From the NCBI GenBank assembly GCA_019753285.1, contig JAIELD010000015.1, positions 1-64,000 on the forward strand: a DNA stretch of 64,000 nt, read 5' to 3'. The translations under genes were made by a program, and so were the position numbers. The stretch comes from Beijerinckiaceae bacterium (GTDB lineage: Bacteria; Pseudomonadota; Alphaproteobacteria; Rhizobiales; Beijerinckiaceae). Numbering within the stretch: the stretch's first letter is position 1; every line of letters starts with the position of its first letter. This document shows positions 55,871-64,000 of this stretch, piece by piece. The notes beneath the pieces were generated by a model, which worked only from the letters and a program-made list of their open reading frames with translations, ran no database searches and had not been told where the DNA came from.

Positions 55871-56820
55871 GGCGCGCCCGCCATCTCGTTCCAGTGCAGC
55901 TTCTGCCGCAGCACGAGCATGGCGAGTGAAATGGCGACCACCAGCACGAAGAACACCACCGCGATAGCCGAGCCATAGCCGATATTGTAGTAGGAGAAGG
56001 CGACGCTGTAGAGGTAGATATTGATCGTCTCGGACGCGGTCCCGGGCCCGCCCTGCGTGATCGCGTAGATGATGTCGAAGCTCTTCAAGGCGTCGATCAT
56101 GCGTATTATGACCGCGATCATCAGGAACGGCAGGATCATCGGCCAGGTGATGTAGCGGAACTTCATCCAGGCCCCTGCCCCGTCGATCTCGGCGCTCTCG
56201 TAAGGCTCGCGCGGAATGACGGCGAGGCCGCCGAGCACGATGAGCGCGACGAGCGGCGTCCATTGCCAGGTTTCAACGAGGATCAGGGACGGGATCACGG
56301 TCGCGGGGTGAAACACCCATCCCTGCGGCTCGATACCGACAAGCGAGAGAAGATAATTGAGCACGCCGAGTTGGGGGTGAAACATCATGGTCCAGACGAG
56401 CGCGATCGCCACCGGCGTCGCCATCATCGGCAGTACGAAGATGCCCCTGACCAGTCCGCGCAGGGGAAACTCCCTGTGCAGCACCAAAGCCGCCAGCGTG
56501 CCGAAGATCAGCGGCAGCAGGACGGACAGGAACGTATAGAAAAGCGTATGCCAGATCGCCTCGCTGAAGCGCGCATCGACCAGCAGGCGCGCGTAATTGG
56601 CGAGGCCAACGAACTCGTTCGTGCCGCCGACCGTGAACTCGCGCACGCTCATCCAGAGCGTGAAAGCCCAGGGCACGACCGTGATCGCGGTGAGCACGAT
56701 CAGGGCGGGAACGAGGAACGGCCAGAAGCGCCTTGAGCGCAGCCTTTTGTGGCTGCGCTCCTTTGGAAGCGCAGGTCTACCTGCCGCGGAGCCAAATTCC
56801 GCATGCAGGTCGATCGTCAC
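55867..56820 (-). CDS. Carbohydrate-type ABC transporter permease (MalF-like)
   Basis: 317 aa; PYESAEIDGAGAWMKFRYITWPMILPFLMIAVIIRMIDALKSFDIIYAITQGGPG. Confidence 0.92.
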   Translation of the reverse strand: MTIDLHAEFGSAAGRPALPKERSHKRLRSRRFWPFLVPALIVLTAITVVPWAFTLWMSVREFTVGGTNEFVGLANYARLLVDARFSEAIWHTLFYTFLSVLLPLIFGTLAALVLHREFPLRGLVRGIFVLPMMATPVAIALVWTMMFHPQLGVLNYLLSLVGIEPQGWVFHPATVIPSLILVETWQWTPLVALIVLGGLAVIPREPYESAEIDGAGAWMKFRYITWPMILPFLMIAVIIRMIDALKSFDIIYAITQGGPGTASETINIYLYSVAFSYYNIGYGSAIAVVFFVLVVAISLAMLVLRQKLHWNEMAGAP

Positions 56821-58145
56821 GCTTTTTCGCTCTTTTCAAGAATGGGCTTGAACTGCTCGGTCGCCTTCTTCATCTCCGCGGCAGGGTCCGCACCTGAGAG
56901 CGTGTTGGTGAGCGCAATACCGATGATGTCGCGGAACTCTGCCACGGGGATGATGACGGGCAGACCCGGTCGCCCGACCTTGCCCGAGCCGGAAACGGCA
57001 TCGACCCAGTCGCCCGGCATCTTCACGCCCTTGCGGACCTCGGCATCGTTGAGGATGGAGTTGCGGAACGGCACGCCGCCGCCGGTCTGCAGGAGCCTCG
57101 CGCCCATCAGCTTCGAGACCGCCCACTGGCAGTAGAGATAGGCGGCCTCCTTGTTCTTGCTGGTGGCGGCGATGCCGATGCCGTCGCCATAGGTGGCCGA
57201 GCCTTGCGCCTTGGGGCCTTTGGGCATGACCGAATAGCCGACCTTGCCGACGACGCGGGACTTTTCGGGGTCTTCCAGCGGCGGGGCGAACCCCACCCCG
57301 TCGATCCACATGGCGGCGCGGCCCTGCACGAAGGCGGACTGGCACTCGGCCCAGTTGAAGCCTGCTACGCCGGGCGGCGCGGATTTGGTGAGGAGGCGCT
57401 GGTAATAGGTCGCGGCGGCGATGCCCTCCGGCGTGTCGGTCGTGAGCCTGCCGGATTTGTCGAGCGCCTCGACATCGTAGCCGAGCAGGAGATGGCCATA
57501 GAGCGCAACGTTGGCGTTCTTGAGGCCCCGCCCGACGATGCCATAGATGCCGGCCTTGGCATCCGTCAGCGCTTCGGCATGGCTTGCAAGCTCGTCGAAG
57601 CTCGTCGGGAAGGAGAGACCCTTCTTCGCGAACAGCTCCTTGTTCCAGTAGACGATGAAGTAGTCGACCGACCAGGGCAGCGACCGCAATTCACCGGCCT
57701 GGTTCTTCGCGTAATCGAGGCCGACCTTCGAAAAATCGCTTTCGGTGAGCGATGCGTCGGTCAGGGTCGGGTCCTTCATGAACCCGGAGATGTCGGCCAG
57801 CCAGCCAGCCTTGTCGAATTGCCGCTTCTGGACGTGATAGCTCAGATGCACGATGTCGAAATTGGGCTTGCCGGAGCCGAGTTCGATGACAGCCTTCTGG
57901 CGCTGCTGCTGCTCGGGTATGACCTCGGACGCCACCTCGATGCCGGTGAGGTCGAAGAACTCCTTGGCGTATTTCTGAAGGAGCTCGCCGCGCGGCGACT
58001 TGATGAGATTGGCTTCGAGCTTGGTGCCGGCGTAACGCCGCCAGTCGACATTGGCCGAGAAAGCCGGCACGGCGCCGGTGAGAAGCCCGGCCGCGCCCGC
58101 AACGCTACCTTGCATGAATCGACGTCTGCTGATCGACATGGCCAT
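56817..58145 (-). CDS. Family 1 extracellular solute-binding protein
   Basis: 442 aa; SRRRFMQGSVAGAAGLLTGAVPAFSA leader; EFFDLTGIEVASEVIPEQQQRQK. Confidence 0.9.
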   Translation of the reverse strand: MAMSISRRRFMQGSVAGAAGLLTGAVPAFSANVDWRRYAGTKLEANLIKSPRGELLQKYAKEFFDLTGIEVASEVIPEQQQRQKAVIELGSGKPNFDIVHLSYHVQKRQFDKAGWLADISGFMKDPTLTDASLTESDFSKVGLDYAKNQAGELRSLPWSVDYFIVYWNKELFAKKGLSFPTSFDELASHAEALTDAKAGIYGIVGRGLKNANVALYGHLLLGYDVEALDKSGRLTTDTPEGIAAATYYQRLLTKSAPPGVAGFNWAECQSAFVQGRAAMWIDGVGFAPPLEDPEKSRVVGKVGYSVMPKGPKAQGSATYGDGIGIAATSKNKEAAYLYCQWAVSKLMGARLLQTGGGVPFRNSILNDAEVRKGVKMPGDWVDAVSGSGKVGRPGLPVIIPVAEFRDIIGIALTNTLSGADPAAEMKKATEQFKPILEKSEKA

Positions 58146-58357
58146 CCTCCCTGATCGCCGAGCTTTTTAGCTTCTGGCGTTTATGGGCAGCATGATGGCA
58201 CGTCCTGCCGCTTTTTCCAGCCGGAAATAACCGTGTCGCAGCGCTTCCATTCATCGGTCAGGTGCAAACCAACCGATATGAGCCATGCTGCGGAGGCCGA
58301 AACACCCTGCCGGTCGAGCCAGCAGGGTAGCCATCGCAATCATGCCTCAGCGAACGT

Positions 58358-58720
58358 TCATTTCGAACGGCAGCGTCCGGTGCGGGTCGATTCCTTGTCG
58401 CCATCATCATAGGCGATCGAGAGAGACTCGCCGCCAAGCGCCGTGATCTTGCCAGCGAACCATTGTCCGCCATTCTTGAAATTGCATTCGACGCGCGCGC
58501 CAATCTGCCAATCATAGGGCCGAACGCTACTGATGCTGAGCGTTTCGCGATCACCATCGTCATACTTGATGACGAGCTTGTCGCCAGTGACGCTTTGTAT
58601 GACGCCAGGAAACCAGTAGGCGCCGTTTTTCCATTTTGCGAGCACCCAGTCTCCGGGTGTTTGCGCCTGTGCCGAGCCGATCCCTGCAATCAGCAAGGCA
58701 ATTGTTAATTTGACTCTCAT
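58358..58720 (-). CDS. Secreted small protein with two Tudor/agenet-like repeats
   Basis: Signal peptide MRVKLTIALLIAGIGSAQAQ; repeats GDWVLAKWKNGAYWFPGVIQSVTGDKLVIKYDDGDRE and GARVECNFKNGGQWFAGKITALGGESLSIAYDDGDKE. Confidence 0.8.
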   Translation of the reverse strand: MRVKLTIALLIAGIGSAQAQTPGDWVLAKWKNGAYWFPGVIQSVTGDKLVIKYDDGDRETLSISSVRPYDWQIGARVECNFKNGGQWFAGKITALGGESLSIAYDDGDKESTRTGRCRSK

Positions 58721-58881
58721 TTAAGCCGTTCCTGTTTGGCCGCAGCGACATACTGAGACGGTTTGTCATCTCATGTCCGCTATCGCCTGCCTAGCTCATC
58801 CTGCGTGTTGGCCGACCGTCAACAATGAGCCAGCGGAAGCCATTCGAGGGCTACAGCAACTGACTGCCTATCGTGCCTCAG

Positions 58882-59706
58882 TCAGATCGAAGGCCAGACG
58901 CCGCCCATGGCTTTGGTGATGGTCCTGCCGGCTTCGGTCACCTGAGGGGCTATGGCGAGCAGCCGCGCGTCGGTGACCCGGACCGTCGGGCCGGAGACGG
59001 AGACACCGCCGATCGGCTCGCCATGCTCGTCGAAGACGGGCGCAGCGATGCAACGCATGCCGGCGTTGCGCTCCTCGTCGTCGACGGCATATCCGGCCTT
59101 TCGCGCCAGTTCGAGATTGTCGAGAAGAGCCTGCACGCTCGTCAGCGTTTGCGGGGTGTAGCGCCGCAAATCGAGCCCCTCCACCATGGCGGCGCGACGG
59201 TCCGGCGGAAGAAAGGCAAGGATCGCCTTGCCGATGCCGGAGGCGTGATAATCGCTGCGCGTACCTGGGCGAAAGAAGGCGCGGATCGCCTCATGTGTCT
59301 CCACCTGATTGACGAAAACGACGCCATCGCTCTCCGCGAGCGCGAGGTTGGCGGTTTCCCCGCAGCTCACCATCAGGTCCTGGATCGTCGTTCGGCCCCG
59401 ATCGACGAGCTTGCGGCGGCGCAGGAAGGCCGACCCCATGCGGAATGTCTCGATGCCGACATACCAGAGTTGCGCACCCTCATCGAATTCGACGATGCCA
59501 TGCTGCTGCAGCGTCGTCAGCATGCGGTAGGCCGTCGAAGGCGGAAGGCCGGCGGCGTGCGAGACTTCCGTCAGCGAGAGGCCGTTGCCGCCCGAGACGA
59601 GCTTCAGCAGGAGAATCGCGCGGTCCAGCGACTGCACGGACCCTGCGTCCTTCACGCCCAAAGCGGCGCGCGGCCTCCCACGGGATCGTTTCTCGAGAGT
59701 ATCCAT
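58882..59706 (-). CDS. IclR family transcriptional regulator
   Basis: SVQSLDRAILLLKLVSGGNGLSLTEVSHAAGLPPSTAYRMLTTLQQHG; GIGKAILAFLP; GVSVSGPTVRV. Confidence 0.94.
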   Translation of the reverse strand: MDTLEKRSRGRPRAALGVKDAGSVQSLDRAILLLKLVSGGNGLSLTEVSHAAGLPPSTAYRMLTTLQQHGIVEFDEGAQLWYVGIETFRMGSAFLRRRKLVDRGRTTIQDLMVSCGETANLALAESDGVVFVNQVETHEAIRAFFRPGTRSDYHASGIGKAILAFLPPDRRAAMVEGLDLRRYTPQTLTSVQALLDNLELARKAGYAVDDEERNAGMRCIAAPVFDEHGEPIGGVSVSGPTVRVTDARLLAIAPQVTEAGRTITKAMGGVWPSI

Positions 59707-59841
59707 GGCGGCAATCGCTCCGTTGCTAGTCCCTTAGCTTCAGCATCTTATCATCGAAAATGAAAAAGTTTTTTATATGCAATGCAACATGAAAAACGGC
59801 GATAGAAAATTGTTATTTCAATCTAATCAGAGACTTGGATT

Positions 59842-59862
59842 ATTTTCCATATCATGGAAAAT
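59842..59862. promoter_or_regulatory. Candidate IclR-family operator in the IclR/gcl intergenic region
   Basis: ATTTTCCAT-ATC-ATGGAAAAT perfect 9-bp inverted repeat; further half-site TTGGAAAAATT at 59867-59877. Confidence 0.6.
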
Positions 59863-59935
59863 TTTTTTGGAAAAATTGTTTCGCCTCGGCTGCTGTGCAA
59901 ATTGTCGTCGCGAGAAAAAATGATGGAGGGATGAC

Positions 59936-61762
59936 ATGGCGAAGATGCGGGCGGTCGATGCTGCGGTTCTGGTGCTGGAGAAGGAGGGCATCACCTGCGC
60001 CTTCGGCGTGCCGGGCGCTGCGATCAATCCCTTCTACTCCGCGATGAAGGCCCGGGGCTCCATCCGCCACATCCTCGCACGGCATGTCGAGGGCGCCTCG
60101 CACATGGCGGAAGGCTACACCCGCGCCAACGCCGGCAATATCGGCGTCTGCATCGGCACCTCCGGTCCCGCCGGCACGGACATGATCACCGGGCTCTATT
60201 CGGCGCAGGCCGACTCAATCCCGATCCTGTGCATCACCGGGCAGGCGCCGCGCGCCAAGCTTTATAAAGAGGACTTCCAGGCCGTCGACATCGAGAGCAT
60301 CTCGAAGCCGGTTACCAAATGGTCGGTCACCGTGCGCGAGCCGGCGCTCGTGCCGCAGGCCTTCCAGCAGGCGTTCCATCTCATGCGCTCCGGTCGGCCC
60401 GGCCCGGTGCTCATCGATCTGCCGATCGACGTCCAGCAGGGCGAGATCGAGTTCGACATCGACAGTTATTTCCCGCTCGAGGTCTACAAGCCGAAAGCGA
60501 ACCGTACGCAGATCGAAAAAGCGCTCCAGATGATGAACGCACATGAGCGCCCGCTCATCGTCTCTGGCGGCGGCGTCATCAATGCCGACGCTTCGGCGCT
60601 GCTGACCGAATTCGCCGAAATCGTGAACGTGCCCGTCATCCCGACCCTGATGGGCTGGGGAACGATCCCCGACGATCATCGCCTGATGGCAGGCATGTGC
60701 GGCCTGCAGACCAGCCACCGCTATGGCAACGCCACCATGCTGCGCGGCGATTTCGTGCTCGGCATCGGCAATCGCTGGGCAAACCGCCATACCGGCTCGG
60801 TCGAGACCTACACGAAGGGTCGCAAATTCGTCCATGTGGACATCGAACCGACCCAGATCGGCCGCGTCTTCGGCCCCGATCTCGGCATCGTCTCGGACGC
60901 CAAGGCCGCTCTCGCCCTGTTCGTCGAGGTGGCGCGGGAATGGAAGGCCGCCGGTAAGCTGCCCGACCGCAGCGAATGGGTGGCGGAATGCGAATATCGC
61001 AAGCAGCACATGTTGCGCAAAACCCATTACGATCAGGTGCCGCTGAAGCCGCAGCGCGTGTATCAGGAGATGAACGAGGTCTTCGGCCGCGACACCTGCT
61101 ACGTCACGACGATCGGCCTGTCGCAGATCGCAGGCGCGCAATTCCTCAAGGTCTACAACCCGCGCAACTGGATCAATTGCGGGCAGGCCGGACCGCTCGG
61201 CTGGACTCTGCCCGCAGCGCTCGGCGTTCGCGCCGCGATGCCGGACAAGACAATCGTCGCTCTTTCAGGCGACTACGATTTCCAGTTCCTGATCGAGGAG
61301 CTCGCCGTCGGCGCGCAGCACAAGCTCCCCTATCTCCACGTCGTGGTGAACAACTCCTATCTCGGCCTCATCCGCCAGGCGCAGCGCGGCTTCCAGATGG
61401 ATTTCGAGGTCTCGCTCGCCTTCGAGAACATCAACGTGCCGGAGGATGGCGATGCCATACCGGGCTACGGGGTCGACCACGTCGCGGTTGCCGAAGGGCT
61501 CGGCTGCAAGGCCATCCGGGTGAAAAGCCCGAACGAGTTCAAGGACGCCTTTGCGCAGGCGAAAGCGCTGATGGACGAGCATCAGGTTCCTGTCGTCGTC
61601 GAGTTCATCCTCGAGCGCGTCACCAACATCGCGATGGGCACGGAGATCAACAACATCAACGAGTTCGAGGACATACTCTGCCTCGACCCGACGCTCTCCA
61701 TCGAGACCGGCTGGGTTTCCATGCGCAAGGCCGACCATCGCGAGCCGGAAGAGGTCGATTAG
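59936..61762 (+). CDS. gcl: Glyoxylate carboligase (tartronate-semialdehyde synthase)
   Basis: 608 aa ThDP enzyme; [64 protein letters not shown]. Confidence 0.96.
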   Translation: MAKMRAVDAAVLVLEKEGITCAFGVPGAAINPFYSAMKARGSIRHILARHVEGASHMAEGYTRANAGNIGVCIGTSGPAGTDMITGLYSAQADSIPILCITGQAPRAKLYKEDFQAVDIESISKPVTKWSVTVREPALVPQAFQQAFHLMRSGRPGPVLIDLPIDVQQGEIEFDIDSYFPLEVYKPKANRTQIEKALQMMNAHERPLIVSGGGVINADASALLTEFAEIVNVPVIPTLMGWGTIPDDHRLMAGMCGLQTSHRYGNATMLRGDFVLGIGNRWANRHTGSVETYTKGRKFVHVDIEPTQIGRVFGPDLGIVSDAKAALALFVEVAREWKAAGKLPDRSEWVAECEYRKQHMLRKTHYDQVPLKPQRVYQEMNEVFGRDTCYVTTIGLSQIAGAQFLKVYNPRNWINCGQAGPLGWTLPAALGVRAAMPDKTIVALSGDYDFQFLIEELAVGAQHKLPYLHVVVNNSYLGLIRQAQRGFQMDFEVSLAFENINVPEDGDAIPGYGVDHVAVAEGLGCKAIRVKSPNEFKDAFAQAKALMDEHQVPVVVEFILERVTNIAMGTEINNINEFEDILCLDPTLSIETGWVSMRKADHREPEEVD

Positions 61763-61819
61763 ACCCTTCCCTCATCGTCCGGCAGCCGCGTCGCGGCTGA
61801 CCGGCCTCGTCCAGCCTTC

Positions 61820-62653
61820 ATGACGTCCGACCGACCTTCAGCGGAGCTTTCCATGCCTGCCTTTTGTGCCAATCTCACCATGATGTTCACCGAAGTCCCG
61901 TTCATGGACCGCTTCGCTCTTGCGGCCAAAGCGGGGTTCAGGGGCGTCGAATATCTCTTCCCCTATGATTTCGAACCCGGCGACCTCGCCGACCAGCTCA
62001 AGGTGCACAGCCTCAGCCAGGTGCTGCACAATCTGCCGGCCGGCAACTGGGCGGCGGGCGAGCGGGGCATCGCCATCCTCCCCGATCGCGTCGATGAGTT
62101 TCAGGACGGCGTCGACAAGGCGATCGTCTATGCAAAGACGCTGGGCTGCGGCCAGCTCAACTGCCTCGTCGGCGTCGCTCCGGCCGGCGCGGATCATGCG
62201 CTGCTCGAGCGCACTCTGGTCTCGAACCTGTCCTTTGCGGCGGCGCGCCTCAAGGCTGCCGGCATCAAGCTCCTGATCGAGCCGATCAACACGATCGACA
62301 TTCCGGGTTTCTATCTCAACACGACGCAGCAGGCGCTCGACCTCATCACGAAGACCGGCTCGGACAATATCTTCGTCCAGTACGACATCTACCACATGCA
62401 GATCATGGAGGGCGATCTCGCCCGCACCATCGAGCGCAATCTGAAATCGATCGCCCATGTCCAGCTTGCCGACAATCCCGGCCGCCACGAGCCGGGAACG
62501 GGTGAAATCAACTACCCATTCCTGTTCTCCCATCTCGACCGTATCGGCTATCGCGGCTGGGTCGGCTGCGAGTACAAGCCGGCGACGACGACCGAGGCAG
62601 GGCTCGGCTGGCTGAAGACGGTCTCGAAGTTCGATCATTCGACCGCCGCCTGA
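61820..62653 (+). CDS. hyi: Hydroxypyruvate isomerase
   Basis: MPAFCANLTMMFTEVPFMDRFALAAKAGFRGVEYLFPYDF; FVQYDIYHMQIMEGDLART; ATG at about 61853 also plausible. Confidence 0.93.
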   Translation: MTSDRPSAELSMPAFCANLTMMFTEVPFMDRFALAAKAGFRGVEYLFPYDFEPGDLADQLKVHSLSQVLHNLPAGNWAAGERGIAILPDRVDEFQDGVDKAIVYAKTLGCGQLNCLVGVAPAGADHALLERTLVSNLSFAAARLKAAGIKLLIEPINTIDIPGFYLNTTQQALDLITKTGSDNIFVQYDIYHMQIMEGDLARTIERNLKSIAHVQLADNPGRHEPGTGEINYPFLFSHLDRIGYRGWVGCEYKPATTTEAGLGWLKTVSKFDHSTAA

Positions 62654-62680
62654 TTTTTTTGATTTTTCGGAGATACATCG

Positions 62681-63565
62681 ATGGAACGCATTGGTTTTCT
62701 GGGTCTCGGCATCATGGGCGCGCCGATGGCGGGGCATCTGCTCGACGCCGGCTACAGCGTCATGACCGCTGTCCACAGCAAGGCACCGAGCGCGGAGCTG
62801 ACAGCAAAGGGCCTCAAGGTTTTGAAGACGGCGAAGGAGGTGGCGGCCGCGTCAGACATCATCATCACCATGGTTCCTGATACGCCTCAGGTCGCATCCG
62901 TGCTGTTCGGCGATAATGGCGTCGCTGCCGGCCTCTCCAAGGGCAAGCTCGCCATCGACATGAGCTCGATCTCGCCGATCGAGACGAAAAAATTCGCCAG
63001 CCAAATCAATGCGCTTGGCTGCGACTATCTCGATGCGCCGGTCTCCGGCGGCGAGGTCGGCGCGAAGGCTGCGTCGCTGACGATCATGGTCGGGGGAGAG
63101 CAGGCCGCATTCGATCGGGCAAAGCCGGTCTTCGAGAAAATGGGCAAGAACATCACGCTCGTCGGCGCGAACGGCGTCGGGCAGATCACCAAGGTCGCAA
63201 ACCAGATCGTGGTTGCGCTGACCATCGAGGCCGTTGCCGAGGCGCTGGTCTTCGCGTCGAAAGCCGGAGCCGATCCCGCCAAGGTGCGGCAGGCGCTGAT
63301 GGGCGGGCTCGCCTCGTCACGCATCCTCGAAGTTCATGGCGAGCGCATGATCAAGCGCACCTTCGATCCCGGCTTCCGCATCGAACTGCATCAGAAGGAT
63401 CTGAACCTCGCGATCGAGGGGGCAAAGGCGCTCGGCGTCAGCCTGCCCAATACAGCCTCGACCCAGCAGCTCTTCAGCGCCTGCGTCGCCAATGGCGGCG
63501 CGGCCTGGGATCATTCGGCAATGGTGAAGGCGCTGGAACTCATGGCGAACCACGCGGTCGCCTAG
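62681..63565 (+). CDS. glxR: 2-hydroxy-3-oxopropionate (tartronate semialdehyde) reductase
   Basis: IGFLGLGIMGAPMAGHLLDAGYSV; DAPVSGGEVGAKAASLTIMVGG. Confidence 0.93.
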   Translation: MERIGFLGLGIMGAPMAGHLLDAGYSVMTAVHSKAPSAELTAKGLKVLKTAKEVAAASDIIITMVPDTPQVASVLFGDNGVAAGLSKGKLAIDMSSISPIETKKFASQINALGCDYLDAPVSGGEVGAKAASLTIMVGGEQAAFDRAKPVFEKMGKNITLVGANGVGQITKVANQIVVALTIEAVAEALVFASKAGADPAKVRQALMGGLASSRILEVHGERMIKRTFDPGFRIELHQKDLNLAIEGAKALGVSLPNTASTQQLFSACVANGGAAWDHSAMVKALELMANHAVA

Positions 63566-63604
63566 AGTACGCCAATTGAGATAGGAGCGGACTGAGTCTC
63601 TGAC

Positions 63605-63636
63605 GTCCCTCCCCCTGCAAAGCAGCGGGGAGCGAC
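63605..63636. repeat. Imperfect intergenic hairpin between glxR and the next gene
   Basis: GTCcCTCCCC-CTGC AAA GCAGcGGGGAGcGAC, long stem with one mismatch and one bulge; no T-tract. Confidence 0.4.
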
Positions 63637-63753
63637 GCTAGAGCCGATGCCTGGCTCGATCAGCAATGTTTCTGTAAAGGGCTGCGCAGTCGGACCGCGC
63701 TTGGCGTTCGGCTTCAAGTTCGCTATTCCGGTATCAATGGCCGGGAGCGAAAC

Positions 63754-64000
63754 ATGAGCAACGAACCAGTGCATGCGACAGCCGATCCACGGCTGCCTTA
63801 TCTCGCGGCGCTGGAGAAGAAGATCCTCTGGCTCGCCGCCTGGACGGTGCACAACGCCAACCATCTGAGGCCGAGCGACGATGGCATGAAGGTCGGCGGG
63901 CATCAGGCTTCGTCGGCCTCGCTCGCCACCATCATGACGGCGCTGTACATGGCGGCGCTGCGTCCGCAGGACCGGGTCGCGGTAAAGCCGCACGCCTCGC
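63754..64000 (+). CDS. Transketolase / pyruvate dehydrogenase E1-like protein, N-terminal fragment (truncated by window end)
   Basis: LPYLAALEKKILWLAAWTVHNANHLRPSDDGMKVGGHQASSASLATIMTALYMAALRPQDRVAVKPHA. Confidence 0.75.
   Translation, partial: MSNEPVHATADPRLPYLAALEKKILWLAAWTVHNANHLRPSDDGMKVGGHQASSASLATIMTALYMAALRPQDRVAVKPHAS

Noticed and set aside
53931-55976. 681-aa ORF suggesting a permease-hydrolase fusion
   Set aside because: The upstream part is an out-of-frame translation of the MalG-like gene; the hydrolase starts at ATG 54947 with its own Tat leader.
58196-58211. TGGCACGTCCTGCCG, possible sigma-54 promoter
   Set aside because: The GC falls two positions too early for -24/-12 spacing, and it points away from the minus-strand ABC operon.
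1-64000. CRISPR arrays, tRNA/rRNA genes, transposases, integrases, toxin-antitoxin or phage-defence islands
   Set aside because: Looked for and not seen: no regular direct-repeat array, no cloverleaf-like CCA-ending sequence noticed, and no transposase or integrase motifs among the ORFs.

Overview
64 kb of a high-GC alphaproteobacterial chromosome, probably Hyphomicrobiales/Rhizobiales judging by the MucR, DUF6456, DUF1491 and PBP1A neighbourhood. It is densely coding. I saw no tRNA, rRNA, CRISPR array, prophage or IS element. From left to right: PBP1A C-terminus and DUF1214/DUF1254 proteins; a PAS histidine-kinase-like protein with a degenerate ATPase domain; SufE; a DnaA-C-like HTH plus DUF6456 pair; MucR; an S9 peptidase; SodB; a ChbG/HpnK-GT2-MurJ-O-antigen-ligase group; HerA-like ATPase; folP-folB-folK-queC; BI-1; the ybbP/ybbA-tesA divergent unit; a LOV-domain HisKA_2 kinase beside a DUF2188 stress-type gene; a Liv-type ABC system; a biuret/carboxybiuret/allophanate locus (isochorismatase-fold hydrolase, NCS2/AzgA-like permease, AtzG-like, AtzE-like, divergent AtzF); a Dpp-type ABC system with tandem binding proteins; a sugar-type ABC system; and an IclR-gcl-hyi-glxR glyoxylate operon. 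The most interesting signals are: (1) paired divergent sigma-54-type promoter motifs in the AtzF/hydrolase intergenic region, plus a third sigma-54-like motif before the adjacent Dpp-type operon, suggesting one nitrogen-controlled s-triazine/biuret-type locus with an unassigned permease and no ring-opening enzyme in view; (2) two histidine-kinase-like proteins, one with a LOV domain, whose ATP-binding motifs look degenerate; (3) a GGAAC-N17-TGTT (EcfG-type) promoter motif between the LOV kinase and the DUF2188 gene; (4) a palindrome with an extra half-site in front of gcl. No wholly new system is demonstrated. All assignments come from reading motifs, without database searches.
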